The notes beneath the pieces were generated by a model. It worked only from the letters and a program-made list of their open reading frames with translations, was not told the DNA's origin and ran no database searches. The translations under genes were made by a program, and so were the position numbers. Of a stretch of DNA of 43,202 nt, positions 10,569 to 21,628 are shown piece by piece. Location of the stretch: the NCBI GenBank assembly GCA_030295235.1, contig AP026170.1, forward strand, positions 1 to 43,202. The letters run 5' to 3'. How positions within the stretch are numbered: position 1 is the stretch's first letter; each line of letters starts with the position of its first letter. Origin of the DNA: Fistulifera solaris. Its lineage: Eukaryota > Bacillariophyta > Bacillariophyceae > Naviculales > Stauroneidaceae.

Positions 10569-11314
10569 ATGAAAGAATTGAGTTACAATACAATCAGTCA
10601 TGTTCTCGAATCATGGGAATCTCTTCGCCGGATAGCCAAGTGGGAGGAAGTAGCCGGAGTTTGTTTATTCCGAAAGTAAGTAGAGGAATACGCGAGATGA
10701 TATATCATTATTTGCTGACCTGCTGGAAGAGAAGTTTTTGCGTGCGTGTTTTCACTTGCGTGTACTGAGAAATCAATCCCTTTTCTAGACTTTTTCGTCG
10801 CTCTCCTCCTGCGAGAGTCCTTTTGGTTTCCCCATTGATATCGATCCGGATTCGGACGATCTTCGCTTCTCAAACGTTTCGTGACGCAGGCGATGTACAT
10901 GATTCAAATGCTCGATTCATCGATTAGTATGTTAGGTCCTGATATTGACATGCTTTCTGAAATTATGGTAAATATCACGCTTGCTAAAATATTCTTGCGC
11001 GAGCATTTGTTCCGATCTTACCTTGCTTTTTCGAAGGCGGAATTGGGAGCTAAGCATTCCAGGTAAGTCATCCTCAAAATTTATTTATGAGTCGCTACGT
11101 CTCAAGAGCTATATGGTCTCTGACAAATACTCTGTCTCCTTCGTGTGGAGGCAGATATGGTGTGCAACCGGAAATGTTTACCGTCATGGGCGAGTGCCTC
11201 ATTGAAATGTTGGCCGAGGTATTGCCAAATGGCTTGTCAACCGAGGCAGAGGCGGCTTGGCAGACTACTTACAAAGAGCTTTCTCAAGACATGATTCGAG
11301 CTTACGTCTCTTGA
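10569..11314 (+). CDS. Globin (haem-binding), four exons, two frame breaks
   Basis: A globin-fold protein read through three GT-AG introns: 10676-10788, 10968-11036 and 11063-11154 (113, 69 and 92 nt). Exon 1 starts at ATG 10569 and contains HVLESWESLRRIAKWEE and AGVCLFRK, the globin A/B helices. Exon 2 holds FGFPIDIDPDS, then KRFVTQAMYMIQMLDS and MLGPDIDMLSEIM. Exon 3 is only 26 nt (AELGAKHS); its His is in the usual proximal position of E-L-G-x-x-H in protist globins. Exon 4 gives YGVQPEMFTVMGECLIEMLAEVL and ends at TGA 11314. Total is about 150 residues, normal for a single-domain globin. Two single-base losses in exon 2 (TTTT at 10821-10824, and near 10867) break the frame. The expected role is O2/NO binding. 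Confidence 0.82.
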
Positions 11315-11664
11315 TTACCCGCTACTAAGAATGTAGCCTTGAACGATCTTCGGTGAATTAGGATTACATCAATTAACACGATAAGGTGATGTGATGAAAG
11401 TACACGCACGACAATATTGTTGAAATCAATCTAGTTCTACCATGCAACACTGCAATAACAAGCAACGCTGGTATGAGACGACTTCTCGTGTGTTGCTGTT
11501 GGCATTTTTATGTTCTAGCATTTGGTGCACCACGAAGCAAAGAAATTTTCCCTCATTGGATCCAAGTCCTGCTTGCCTATGCATTATCCATTTTGAATGT
11601 CAAATAGCGGCTATCAAATGTATGTGAATTCCTAAAGAATGAATAAGCGCCGGCTCGACAAGTT
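11315..11664. other. Globin-HSF intergenic gap
   Basis: No gene is recognised. A 61-codon frame at 11442-11627 has no recognisable domain. Confidence 0.4.
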
Positions 11665-12669
11665 TTGGTGCACCGTTGTGTCCCCTATTTTCAGGCGAAG
11701 TTGTCGCTCTCGGTACAAGTTCACAATTCCTTGGCAACCCTCATCAAAAGTAGCAAAGAAGCAGTAACATCTTCTACCCTTTCCTCTGAAGTCTATTGCG
11801 CCATGACAAACTTTCCAGCAAAGTTGCACTATTTGCTCGGTGAAATGGAAAAGATGGACAGAACGACATCATGTCCTGGCAATCGGATGGGCTATCCTTC
11901 GTGGTTCATGATAAAGCCCGTCTCGAAGAACACATCCTTCCACAGTGGTACCGACAATCTCATTACAGTTCGTTTCAGAGGTGCGTACGCTGAAAGAAAA
12001 CCCATCGATGATATTTCGTGCCTCATGATTTGTAATGCTCTCCTCTAGGCAACTCAACATTTACGGCTTTCAGCGTATTTCGAAGGGTGCGTTTTTCACG
12101 TCAGCGACATTATCTTCACCTCTCATTATATGACTCAATCGTTTTGCCGTTTTTCCACAGGAGTGCATAAAGGAGGTTACAAGCATGAGTTCTTTCAACG
12201 TGACAAACCAGAGTTGTGTGCGAATATTCCCCGCTGTCGAAAGAAAGGAAGAGTTGACATTATGAAACAGAGCAACATCACTCGTAATTGTGTTGGGACT
12301 AAAGCGGAAGCATCCATTCCCCGACAACAGAAATTTTCGTCGCGGTCCTGTAACGAAAACGTCGGGAGCGGTAGTAGTACCGATCGTAAATCGAGCTCTA
12401 TATTGTTGAATGATTACATCGGTGCCCTTTACGGTTTAGCTAATTGTCAGCAAGCCGTCTCGCGTAATGGCCTGATGGAAAACAAAACAGAAGGCCATCC
12501 AGATTTTATGCAAGCAAAGAGGAGTTGTATGCAACAAGTTCGAGTCTTTTGGATCGATTTTCCGATAGCAGCGAATGAACGACAGTCTTTGTCGATTCAT
12601 AATTTTCTGCATCATAGGCGCACTCATAACTCTTTAAAGCGAGCAGATTGCACTAATTCGTATGATTGA
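11665..12669 (+). CDS. Heat-shock-factor-type transcription factor (HSF 1)
   Basis: The HSF DNA-binding domain is assembled from three exons: 11665-11980, 12049-12086 and 12161-12669 (introns 68 and 74 nt, donors GTGCGTA and GTGCGTT). Exon 1 contains FPAKLHYLLGEMEK, then, after a one-base loss in the AAAA run at 11849-11852, DIMSWQSDGLSFVVHD and HILPQWYRQSHYSSFQ. Exon 2 encodes RQLNIYGFQRISK and exon 3 GVHKGGYKHEFFQRDKPELC. These are successive segments of the winged helix, including the recognition helix. The rest is a low-complexity tail with no clear hydrophobic heptad array. The start is uncertain, because conserved sequence begins only around codon 46. Two intron positions and phases match HSF 2 at 29258-30506. 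A nuclear regulator; HSF expansion is typical of diatoms. Confidence 0.85.
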
Positions 12670-13665
12670 ATAGGCTGATGCGTAGACAGGAATACATCAG
12701 ATTCTTTCTCCCGACAGTAGAACGGTGTTTTGAAACAATCGACTTTGGACGCTGAATTTTTAAACGTATTTGATGGACATCACCTCGTTTGGTCCTCGGA
12801 AATTTTTCAAATCCAGTCATTACTTTGCCCTCAGTAAAATGTCGATAGCTCCTTGCGCGTCAATCGGTTTTCGTTTCGATCGAGAATGACTGGTAAGACG
12901 ATAATTCGATTCTTTAGCTATAAAGACTGGAAGGATTGATTAACGCAACTGGTTGCAATCAAGGAATAAGAGGCAAGGAGATTAAGATCACTATAACAGC
13001 AAAAGTTCAGAGCAGAATGAATCATCATTGTCGCGACACAAAGGAGTAATTCATGGTGCACTAGACTTTCACTTCGACAGTCGCGCGAGGTTTTACTTGT
13101 CGTTTACGATATCACGACATGCATGCTAAGTTCATTGATTGATTATATCTTTCGAATGTTGATATTGATAGCGAACGCGGAGGAATGCGTGTTCATGCAA
13201 AAATGAAAATGGCCGGAGGTATACGAGGCCTATTCATACTAAACCATGGTTGGAGTTATCATCGGAGGTGCGCGCAGCAAAGTTGAAGTTTGAAAGTCGC
13301 TCGGTATTCGAGTTCTACTGAAGGAGTGTAGAAGATGCGACAAAGCGAACGCGAATCGGCCATTCAATTCGCGATTCGCATTTTCGTTGAAGACCAAGAG
13401 TAACCAATTGCATTGATTCAGTTGCTGATCAATGATTTCCTGCAATGCCTTCCTCTTCGCAAGGATTGATCTACTTAGTTATAATCTCACCAGAAAGCAG
13501 AGTGCGCTTCGCATTCGAACCCTGTTCTTCCATTCCTCATTTTCTTTCTGTTCTTGTGCGTGCAAAATTATTGTCCTTGTTACACGCCCTGTTGAGTCGT
13601 TAACTTCTTCTTTACAATTTGCCGACGATCAAGTGTAAACTGCATTTTGACGTATAACGAAGAAC
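12670..13665. other. Intergenic, nothing recognised
   Basis: About 1 kb without a recognisable coding frame. The short frame 13432-13638 is Cys/Phe/Ser-rich with no domain, and I do not call it. Confidence 0.45.
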
Positions 13666-14093
13666 ATGAGCAAACGGACGCTGCAATCCATTCAAGAACA
13701 TGGACAGGGTAGTCCGTTGCTGCCGTTTCCTCTCTTGCAGTTCAGCGAAAAGAGCTCCCCTCAAAAGTCGCGTCTACAACAAAGATCAAGTCGGTTGAGA
13801 CTAAGCGATCGACAAAGACATTTGTCTTTGTTAAGTTGCTTTTACAATATTTGGATCGTACAAACAACCATCTCATGCAGGTACAAGCAAAGCCATCATT
13901 GCCGAATGTATTCAACGCAATCGCATGGGAGACCCGCTCTATACCGACCTTCAAAAGCTCTCCAAGTGCATTTATCAGCGGTTCTAGGGTCAACAACGTA
14001 CACAGGTATTCGGCTATGCTGTCAGCGGCGATCTCGCAACTGCTCGATATGATCCAAAATGCCCTTATTTTTCTAGCTAATATTTGCCTGTAA
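13666..14093 (+). pseudogene. Unidentified coding remnant, possible KIX-like segment
   Basis: I cannot name this gene. ATG 13666 opens a Gln/Ser/Leu-rich frame. From about 13830 a more protein-like reading appears across frames: LLLQYLDRTNNHLMQ, then AKAIIAECIQRNRMGDPLYT and DLQKLSKCIYQRF. The AK-x-I-I-x-E-C-x5-GDP-x-Y pattern followed by an amphipathic helix reminds me of a helical (KIX-like) segment seen in diatom nuclear proteins. I cannot confirm this without a search. A TAG at about 13985 and frame changes interrupt it. Confidence 0.3.
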
Positions 14094-14896
14094 AAACTTG
14101 TTGTCTCTCGGCTCTCGTCTTTATTATCCTGCATAAAATGATTTGTTTCGGTCGCCTGTTCATACCTGGTAATGGACGTTTTAGAGGCGTAGTGGAAAGT
14201 CGATGAGTTTTTCATTTTGGTGTACCCATCATAGTACACTTAATTGTGTTTTACGCAGAAAGTGGCAGAAGAGAGAGAAAGAATGCTGCGATAGACCGCA
14301 TGGAAAGGAGCTACCTTCTGTAAATTGCAGATATCCACTTTGCTCTTGGTGAAACATTTTTAAACTAAAATGATCGTATTAACCGGACTCCAGTCACAAG
14401 CACGTCAACATCTGAAATTAGAGCTTGAAGTCAGCGAGTTTGTTTCATCCGAGGAAAAGCCAAAGATGAAGCGCAAACACTCTTGAAAATACTTTGTAGT
14501 ACCAGGTAATACTCCGTAGTAGTAAAAGTCATTTCAAATGTGCCTCTCGAGATTAGTCGTTGAGTGGAGAAGGTACTATAGTACCTAGTACCCTACCCTC
14601 TACTCCTATTGGGTTTTGGCATTGTTGAGCGGAGCATTTTTCTCCGGGCCTTGACAGCAAACGGCAAACTATTTTTCCGGAGTAATTAATAAAATGGAAT
14701 ATCATTCATAGATCTAACAAGAGATTTCACACTCGAGCTCATCAAGCCTATCCGCGAAGCAATCATGTGCCTGAAGAAATCAAAGAAAGCCAAAGCGTTT
14801 GAAAGACCCACGAACACTGCACTTCCCCGTAAGAAATCATTATCGGAAAGCGCCATGATCACAACTCAGATCACAGGCTCGTAAGCTGTTTTCACA
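14094..14896. other. Intergenic with GGTACC/TACTCCGTA motifs
   Basis: No gene is recognised. It contains GTAGTACCAGGTAATACTCC near 14497 and AGTACCTAGTACCC near 14579, both forms of the motifs recurring between genes in this window. Confidence 0.45.
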
Positions 14897-16546
14897 ATGG
14901 AAACAACCGATATTATGTCGCCTCTGAGTGTCGTTAGTTCTGTATCAAATGTATCAAATGCTTCGAATCGCTCGAAAAGCACAACCAAATCGAACTTTCA
15001 GAACCTATCGATAGCCAAAAGCTCGGCGACTTGTGTTGGCGCTTCACAGTCAAAGTACTCGTCAAAAGGAGACAATTCAAAGGAACACTCGTAACGTCGT
15101 TCTTTAATTCGTCGAGAATCCTTATCAGCGAAAGATTTGCTCGCTCTGATTGTGGAAGAACCAGGATTTACTGTGCGATTGTCGAAATCAATGACAGACC
15201 TCAAATCGTCCGTTAACGACCCACGAGCCCCAAAGAAAGCAGATCGGTTCCCCATCGTGAATTTATGCCAGTAGAGGTTTTAGCCCTGCAGACAATGGAT
15301 TTGGAGGACGAAGAGAGGGCCGTTCTAAGAAGTCGGTTATCACGGTCGATGACTGCTTTGCGATTATCCCCGAAAGTAAAGGCATTCGATAATATAACTA
15401 TGGCTAGCAAAAGCCGAAGAAAACTGGCTCTCACAAAGGCGGACTTTTCTCAGTACATGATGCCTGCTTTACCTGTTCGAGAAGATAGTTTAAATTTATC
15501 CGACAACCAGAATGCGCAATTTTCAAGCTGAATGCGCGAAGCCGCAAGGGTGACAACCATGATTCGCGTCAAGCATTCACATCACCAACGTCAGAGGGAC
15601 TGGTGAGCGGCCACTTTTCAAAGTCAATGAGCGACCTATCTACATCACAGCAGTCCTTTTATGTCCGACTGTCTCGCTCTCATTCGTCGGAAAGGATGCC
15701 TGCGATGCCAATCCGTCGCGGCAGCTTTGAGACCGGTGGTACTAGTATATCAAATTTCGCGCAAGGTGACATATCAAGGGTCCTCTCTTCGTTACATAAT
15801 TCTCCACAGCAATCAACGCCGACAATCAGTTTGAAAACACATTCACAATTGAGCATTCATGGGGCTGGTCCGAAGCGTCAACTTTAACACGCAGTTCACC
15901 TTCAATTTTACTAACGGACTTATATGGGCCACGGTGTGAACATCCTGGTCTTCGTCGGTCTTATTCGTCGGAACGAATGCTGTCGAAGCCAACGCGTCGT
16001 AACAGCGACCGCCCTTAACGAAAACTCACCTCCAAAGCCAGTGACTCCACAGCAGCACACACGCAGAACAGCTTATCAAAGGACATCGAAAACTTGTTTT
16101 GAAAAGCGCTTTATCGGTAAGATCTCCTTGGTATTTGAAGCAAGCGTTAATGCGCTTAATTGTCATTCCGATGAAGCACGAGATGTATTCAAAGACACGT
16201 CTTCTATCCTATCTAAGATGACCAGAGGAAATTCTAAGAGTAAACGCTCTAATTCATCCGGAGTAGCTCGTGTGTCGAAATCTATGTCGGAACTTCATTC
16301 AATGCTTCTTTCTCCCAATGGAGGGTCGTCTCGGAGCTATCTCGCTATCATACATCCGCCAGGATGCCTACGATGCCAAAGCGTCGTGGCAGTACCGATG
16401 ACGGAATCGAGTTTGCTAGGCATACCTCCAACCTGCATAAGTTTCGTGGTTTACCCGCAACGAACCGCATGAACACGCTGGTTTTGTACAATCACAGCAT
16501 TCAGTTGTTTCCGTGGACCAAGCTTGAGAAAGAGAATCTGGACTAG
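14897..16546 (+). pseudogene. Ser/Arg-rich protein with repeated SKSMSDL and RRGS motifs
   Basis: No known family is recognised. Starting at ATG 14897, protein-like sequence continues through several frames (14897-15094, about 15085-15255, 15265-15531, about 15520-15887, about 15880-16020, 16130-16330, about 16330-16546). Two motifs repeat. S-[KR]-S-M-[ST]-x-L occurs near 15182, 15340, 15618 and 16275. The other is LSRSHSSERMPAMPIRRGS at 15669-15725, with relatives at 15953-16006 and 16337-16393. The RRGS/RRNS ends resemble basophilic-kinase phosphorylation sites. One frame change is a missing T in TTTT at 15520-15523. The sequence is probably intrinsically disordered, with no signal peptide or membrane segment. 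It may be one gene with the coding sequence at 17279-19158. Confidence 0.55.
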
Positions 16547-17278
16547 CTATCACTACACCAGCTGCAAAGTCCAACATATTCTTCGACACAGCTCCATCCA
16601 GAAAATCTACGGTTGGGGAGTCACTTAACTGTTATGGTACCTGGAGAGGCAAGAAGTCAGGTCGGCAAGGCAATTTCAGCTCGTCGACTGTAACTGAGCT
16701 TACATAGCGTGTCGAAGAATTTTGATCCCCGCATAATAATCAAAGAGACAGGGAGCAATCTTTGTGAAACATAATGCCGAAGAGTTGAAGCTGCTCTGTG
16801 TTCGTGCTTTTCAAAGTGCAGACATAACGATAGATGAGATAGGAGGCTATCTTAGGCAGCGAGGCTAGCAAAATACTCCGTAGTTTACTAAGATGGTTTT
16901 GCACCTATCTTAGTCGCGCTTTTGTTGCACACCTACTATTGGTCTAGGCTATGATCCAGGCAAAGAGAACTGAAAAGACGACAAGTGAAGCTCGCCGCAC
17001 GAACAAACCACTTATTAATGTTGCGCTGAGCTCTTCAGCCCTACAAAGAGTTGGTTTGCTACTGGGAAGGAAGGATTGTACTTTAAGTCGATCGTCGAAA
17101 GTAGAAAGTCATAGACAAATATCATTTAGCATTAAACATGATTATACCTTATACGTCTGTCCTCTGTCATGTAGATAGTGCTGTCATACAATATACTTTC
17201 TAGAGAGGAGGAGTACATTATTATTTATTCTTTCTTCTTTCCTTCGTCGAAGGTGAAGTCTTAAGGTGTAGAATCCAA
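16547..17278. other. Gap between two blocks of repeat-motif coding
   Basis: No recognisable protein motif. Short frames only (16951-17178 plus). TACTCCGTAGTTTACTA occurs at about 16875. It could be an intron-like or decayed segment, or separate the two coding blocks. Confidence 0.35.
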
Positions 17279-19158
17279 GATGCAAAAGCTCCCCATGATA
17301 CTCTTTCGCCCTTCGAACGACAATAAGATTTCTACCCCTCGAATTCTCAAGAAACGACGAAAGGAAGAGAATAAACGCTTTGACAAGTTAGCCGAATCGC
17401 ATAGCCTTCTGCAAGGTGAGGTTGAAACTGACTTTTGTTGTAAATCGTGGCAATGAGAAGAGAAGCATCCGACAACTTAACTTTCCGTCAGGATTTTGGA
17501 ACGCCGATGTCATCGCTACTCGCTTCACCCGCTCGAGAATCTGTTTATGCGGAAATCCTAGTGAACTATTCGCATCCGCTCCTCGTTTCGCCGTTGGGTG
17601 AAGAAATATCTCCACTGAAGCGTTTACCAGTCCCTATGATCCCGGCGATCGAAGCATGCAACATTCGTCAAGCAAACCTTCCCATAATGAAAGACCCAAA
17701 ATAAGAGAGGCAGCCTTCGCAGCGTCGTCGAAACGAGAGGCCTTGCTCGAGCAAAGTCAATGGTTATTAGGAGTAGCACCACTAAATCAGCTTCTTCAAG
17801 AGAGCTTCAGTCGCATATGAAAACATTTCGTCGGTCACGAAGCACTCTTCGAATCCTGATCTCCAACTGCAAGGATATGCAGCGCGCCCGCAACGCACTA
17901 TGATGAGTAATGCACGGTGGAACAATGTCAAATCTGAGAGACTCAGCAAATCCCTTGACTTGGAAAATGTGTTGATAACCGACTGTTTGGTCGACATGGA
18001 CAAGATAAGCCGTGACAATCCTGGGGCAAACTCGTCACTAGACCTGCAAGAGGTATTTGGCAAGTCGTCAGACAAGATAAATACTGAAAGAAGGAATATG
18101 GGTGCAGATTCACGACGCAGTCTTGGTGACTCTGCAAGTAAATTAGACGAGCGGTCAGGATTGGCTCCTCGGCGTCCGGTACGGTTGCTGAGCCCCATCA
18201 AAAGAATAGGCATTATTCAACACCGGAACTTGGATGTAGGCTGGGTGATCTCGAAAGGAAGCAACGTCGAGCATCGATGAGCGATGAGTGGGATGACTCG
18301 GAGAACACGGAATGTTCCCTAGAACTAAGCAATGTCTTCCCTGACTTTCAACGAGAGCAGAATCACATTCCTGTAAGACACGATAAAAGTCGAGGCATTG
18401 CACGGACAAATTCATCCATCGACTTGCTGAATGTTTTGGGGATCTCTCCACGGAATGGAGCCTTCGCTATCGAAACGACCAGCATCCACGTCAACGAGTA
18501 TCTTTCGAACAACACCCCGGTCTCAAAGCGACAAGAACATCAACAAGTACAGCTCGAGCCCAAATCTAGGCCACAAGCGCTACGTATCTCCCACAAGTGT
18601 GATGGACGTGAACAATTCTTTGGATGATTATTCCACAGGTAACGCAAATAGGAGTAATCAATCGGAGTCAGGAAACAGTGTATGTTCGGGACGACCGGAA
18701 AACGTGTTCAGTCAGGGCGTGTCGACAAAGACGAACCATGATCGTAGAAATCAATTGCCATCACCGCCAACAAAAATCATTCCCGGTCGAACATCCCATG
18801 AACCTCTGAAGTCGATGCAACCATTACAACTACGACGCCCAACGTTGGGGCTACAAAATACAGCTCAACTCCAGAGCTTCATCGAAGAGTTCAAGATTCA
18901 CGATCGGGAACATTTGAAAACGGCTTCTCAAGGCACAAGATGGAAAATACCCATTGGGAGCCTAATAAAGCAAACGGTCATGGAAATGCTTTTATGTCAG
19001 CAAGCACTCCTCTCAACTCGGTCAGGCCTTTTAGTCGCGGCGTCACACGGACTACCTCATCACTTGACTTGAGCTTAGTCTTTGGCTCGTCTCTTGGGCA
19101 TATCAAGGGACGTCAGTTTAATAGGTTTTCGAAATCTGAGATTCAATCCCAAATTTGA
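17279..19158 (+). pseudogene. Ser-rich protein with repeated SSLDLxxVFG motif
   Basis: No known family is recognised. ATG 17279 starts a Lys/Arg-rich N-terminus (LKKRRKEENKRFDKLAE), followed across frame changes by RREASDNLTFRQDFG (about 17455) and further Ser/Arg-rich sequence. A decapeptide then recurs: SKSLDLENVL (17945-17974), SSLDLQEVFG (18032-18061), CSLELSNVFP (18313-18342), SSIDLLNVLG (18412-18441) and SSLDLSLVFG (19057-19086). The spacing is irregular, in otherwise disordered Ser/Asn/Arg-rich sequence. RRAS occurs just before the segment at 18277. The stop is at 19158. The motif core S-x-S-[LI]-[DE]-L also resembles SKSMSDL of the preceding block, so the two may be one gene or tandem relatives. 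Confidence 0.55.
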
Positions 19159-19920
19159 GCTTACCAGTCATCCTTAAAGAAAACTGATGCAACTAAAGCT
19201 AAACTACTTCATCATTGTCTGTCATGTAACTTTATCGGCACGAGACGTTGTATGCAGCTCAAATTGAGTGCAGTCCACAATTTTCGGGATTGAGACTTAG
19301 TTGATAGGAATCGATTCTTTTGCGCGACATGGACTTGTACGGAGTAATTGATCATCGTCGTCTTTCTTTGAGACGAGAACGATGGATAACCAAGTCGAAA
19401 TGGTCTCACGCTTTGTTTCATCTTTATATATTATCTGAACCGACTTACCTTGCTATTACGTACGCAGGAACTATTATCAGTGACCGGGACTGATAAGAAG
19501 TTCAGTCCGTCATATATTATGCACTTGCGTATGATACTTGATGTATCGTTTCGCAAGTGCCAAGTCTCAAGAATGCCGTAAGCGCCAGTAGCCCGAACAC
19601 TCAACTACTGGTACTTTAGCAGTGCATCCGCGATTCAATGACCGTGGTAGGAATAAGCCCTTAATTGTTTTAGATTCTTGCCGTTTCCGGCCTTATACAT
19701 TTACCTTGACTCGCGACTCCAATTTCTCGATATAGTATGGACTCTAAACGAAGCATCCAGCAGACTTCCTATGACCTGTGTCACGGTAGTGGATACGACT
19801 TTAACAAAATATGTAGACAGGACTAAGAATTAGACTAGGCTTTAGTATAAATATTATTTTTACTTAGGATTAATGTTGAAGGGCAGCTTTAATTCTCGAG
19901 TTTTTATCCCTTAATATTGT
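19159..19920. other. Intergenic, nothing recognised
   Basis: No gene is recognised. TACGGAGTAATTG lies at about 19338. The minus-strand frame 19421-19212 has no domain. Confidence 0.45.
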
Positions 19921-21515
19921 ATGTTTGGACTTAGAAGAAGAGTTTTTCGCTTTTCTGTGCAGGCAAAAATCACTCCTCCCAACCTCCATGTCTCTCAACG
20001 TCGAAGAACTACGAATAAAGGCAATCAAACACCTAGCACCATAATTTTTGTATGCAGTCAGGATATCAAGATAGATCTTGCTTTATCAAATGCCAAACAG
20101 AGAGCGAAATCGAGCATCTCTTGTTCAACCACTTGAGAGACGACAAAACTAGCAACGCCGTTACGTGAATCTCCGTGCCAGAAGCGCAACGCGCCTTCGA
20201 AAACGATCATTGAAACTGCCCTGATTGCGTCTCCTCGTGAAGCGAAGACAATACTATCTACTTCTTCTGAAAAGAATTACGGCATTCGATTACAGTCGAA
20301 GAGAAGAGATTCCCGCAAAGAAAGTCTCCAATCACTTCTCTGGATAAGTTTCTGGCTTCTTCATCGCGTAGATCCAAGAATCGCGTCAAAAGTCCCAAAG
20401 GCGTTTGTGAGCTTCGAGAAGAATCACCGAGCTTTCCATTATTTTCAAAAATAATACTTCCTACCAAATGAGTCGAGAAGATTGTTCAGCTGTCGTCGGA
20501 AGCGAGCAGAAGACTACGCAGTCGCCTCATCATTTCACGCAACGACGACAACACGTTGCTGTAAGGATCCCTGAGGAAGAAAGATCGCCTTTAGCAGAGC
20601 AGTCGCAGTACGAGAAATCACCAACCTACTTTCCTGCTGTTGATTATATTACAAGCACACGCTCTGATGTGTCGCCGCAAAAGCCGAAGCGAGTATCTGA
20701 TGCTGAGTCCAGAGCCCCACCATCCGATAATAAGACTCAGCAAGCACCGCCAACTCCAAGCAATGCAGCACAGGACAAAACTGACCCAGCGATAAACAAA
20801 ACGTCGATAGCATTCCCACCAAGCCGACGAGAAGCTTGAGCAAGGGTGCAAAGACACAGAATGCAGTCTTCCGTCCAAAGACGCCACAGAAACGCTTCCT
20901 TAAGAAGGGAATCAAACTTAGTCCTACTCTTCTCATGGCTTCCCTCTCATCACGTGCTGCAAAGATGAAAGCTATCGTAGAGTCCCCAAAAGCATTAAGG
21001 AATCTATTTGTTGGTATTGTGTCACCAAAATCCGCAGGCGACGATACCCATTCGATCGAAACGCCCACGCAAAAGCGAAGGTAACGAGCATCAGCCGAAT
21101 GATGGCACCCGACTTGGCAGTTTCAACATCAGGAGCAAATGAGAGCAGCTCCTCCTTGAAGATTTCCGATCTATCGGATCCACCTACTCGGGCAAGGCAA
21201 ATGTCGTTACCCGAAGTGTTGGGTCAATCGTTACAACACAATTTAAACGGTGATGACATTATGGATGATATGTTCGATAAAGACAGTGAAAATGGGACCA
21301 TTGGCACCGAAGATCAGCGTACACCCTTGTGCTATGACCGTTGGCACTGTTCAACGCCATGTCTTCCATCGCCCAGTTTCGCATTCCACCAGAGATCAAT
21401 GCGACGCTTGGACAGTCCAACTCACGAAAACAACAGCAACAACAAGAACGATTCGGCCACCTTGCAATTCATGCCGACAAAACCTCGTCGCTACAACAGC
21501 AGAGAATGTTCCTAG
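19921..21515 (+). pseudogene. Ser/Pro/Lys-rich low-complexity protein, frame-disrupted
   Basis: Function unknown. Coding-like segments occupy 19921-20136 (Arg/Gln-rich), about 20280-20440 (Arg/Ser-rich), 20468-20830, 20800-21084 and 21085-21515. The reading passes from one to the next by single frame changes; for example, the frame at 20468 is continued by TKPTRSLSKGAKTQNAVFRP after about 20815. Basic proline-directed sites (SPKAL, SPKSA, KTPQKR) dominate the middle. RQMSLPEVLG at 21195-21224 resembles the SSLDLxxVFG motif of the preceding gene, and RSMRRLDSP lies near 21396. The end is Asn/Ser-rich. No signal peptide or membrane segment. Possibly a third relative in a local family. Confidence 0.45.
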
Positions 21516-21628
21516 TGGCACTAGTCACGATCAGTTTTCTAGCAAGGATTTTTCCTCAGATTAACATTTTGAAGACGAATTTTAAAATATAGTTCACAGT
21601 TATCACTCATGTGCGGTTAACTGCACTT

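Noticed and set aside
10598-10900. 100-codon minus frame
   Set aside because: It is antisense to globin exons 1 and 2, which are well supported by motifs and splice sites.
13742-14239. 165-codon minus frame
   Set aside because: Long, but without domain or signal. The plus strand has the better protein-like segment here.
17782-18213. 143-codon minus frame
   Set aside because: It is the antisense shadow of the SSLDLxxVFG-motif coding region on the plus strand.
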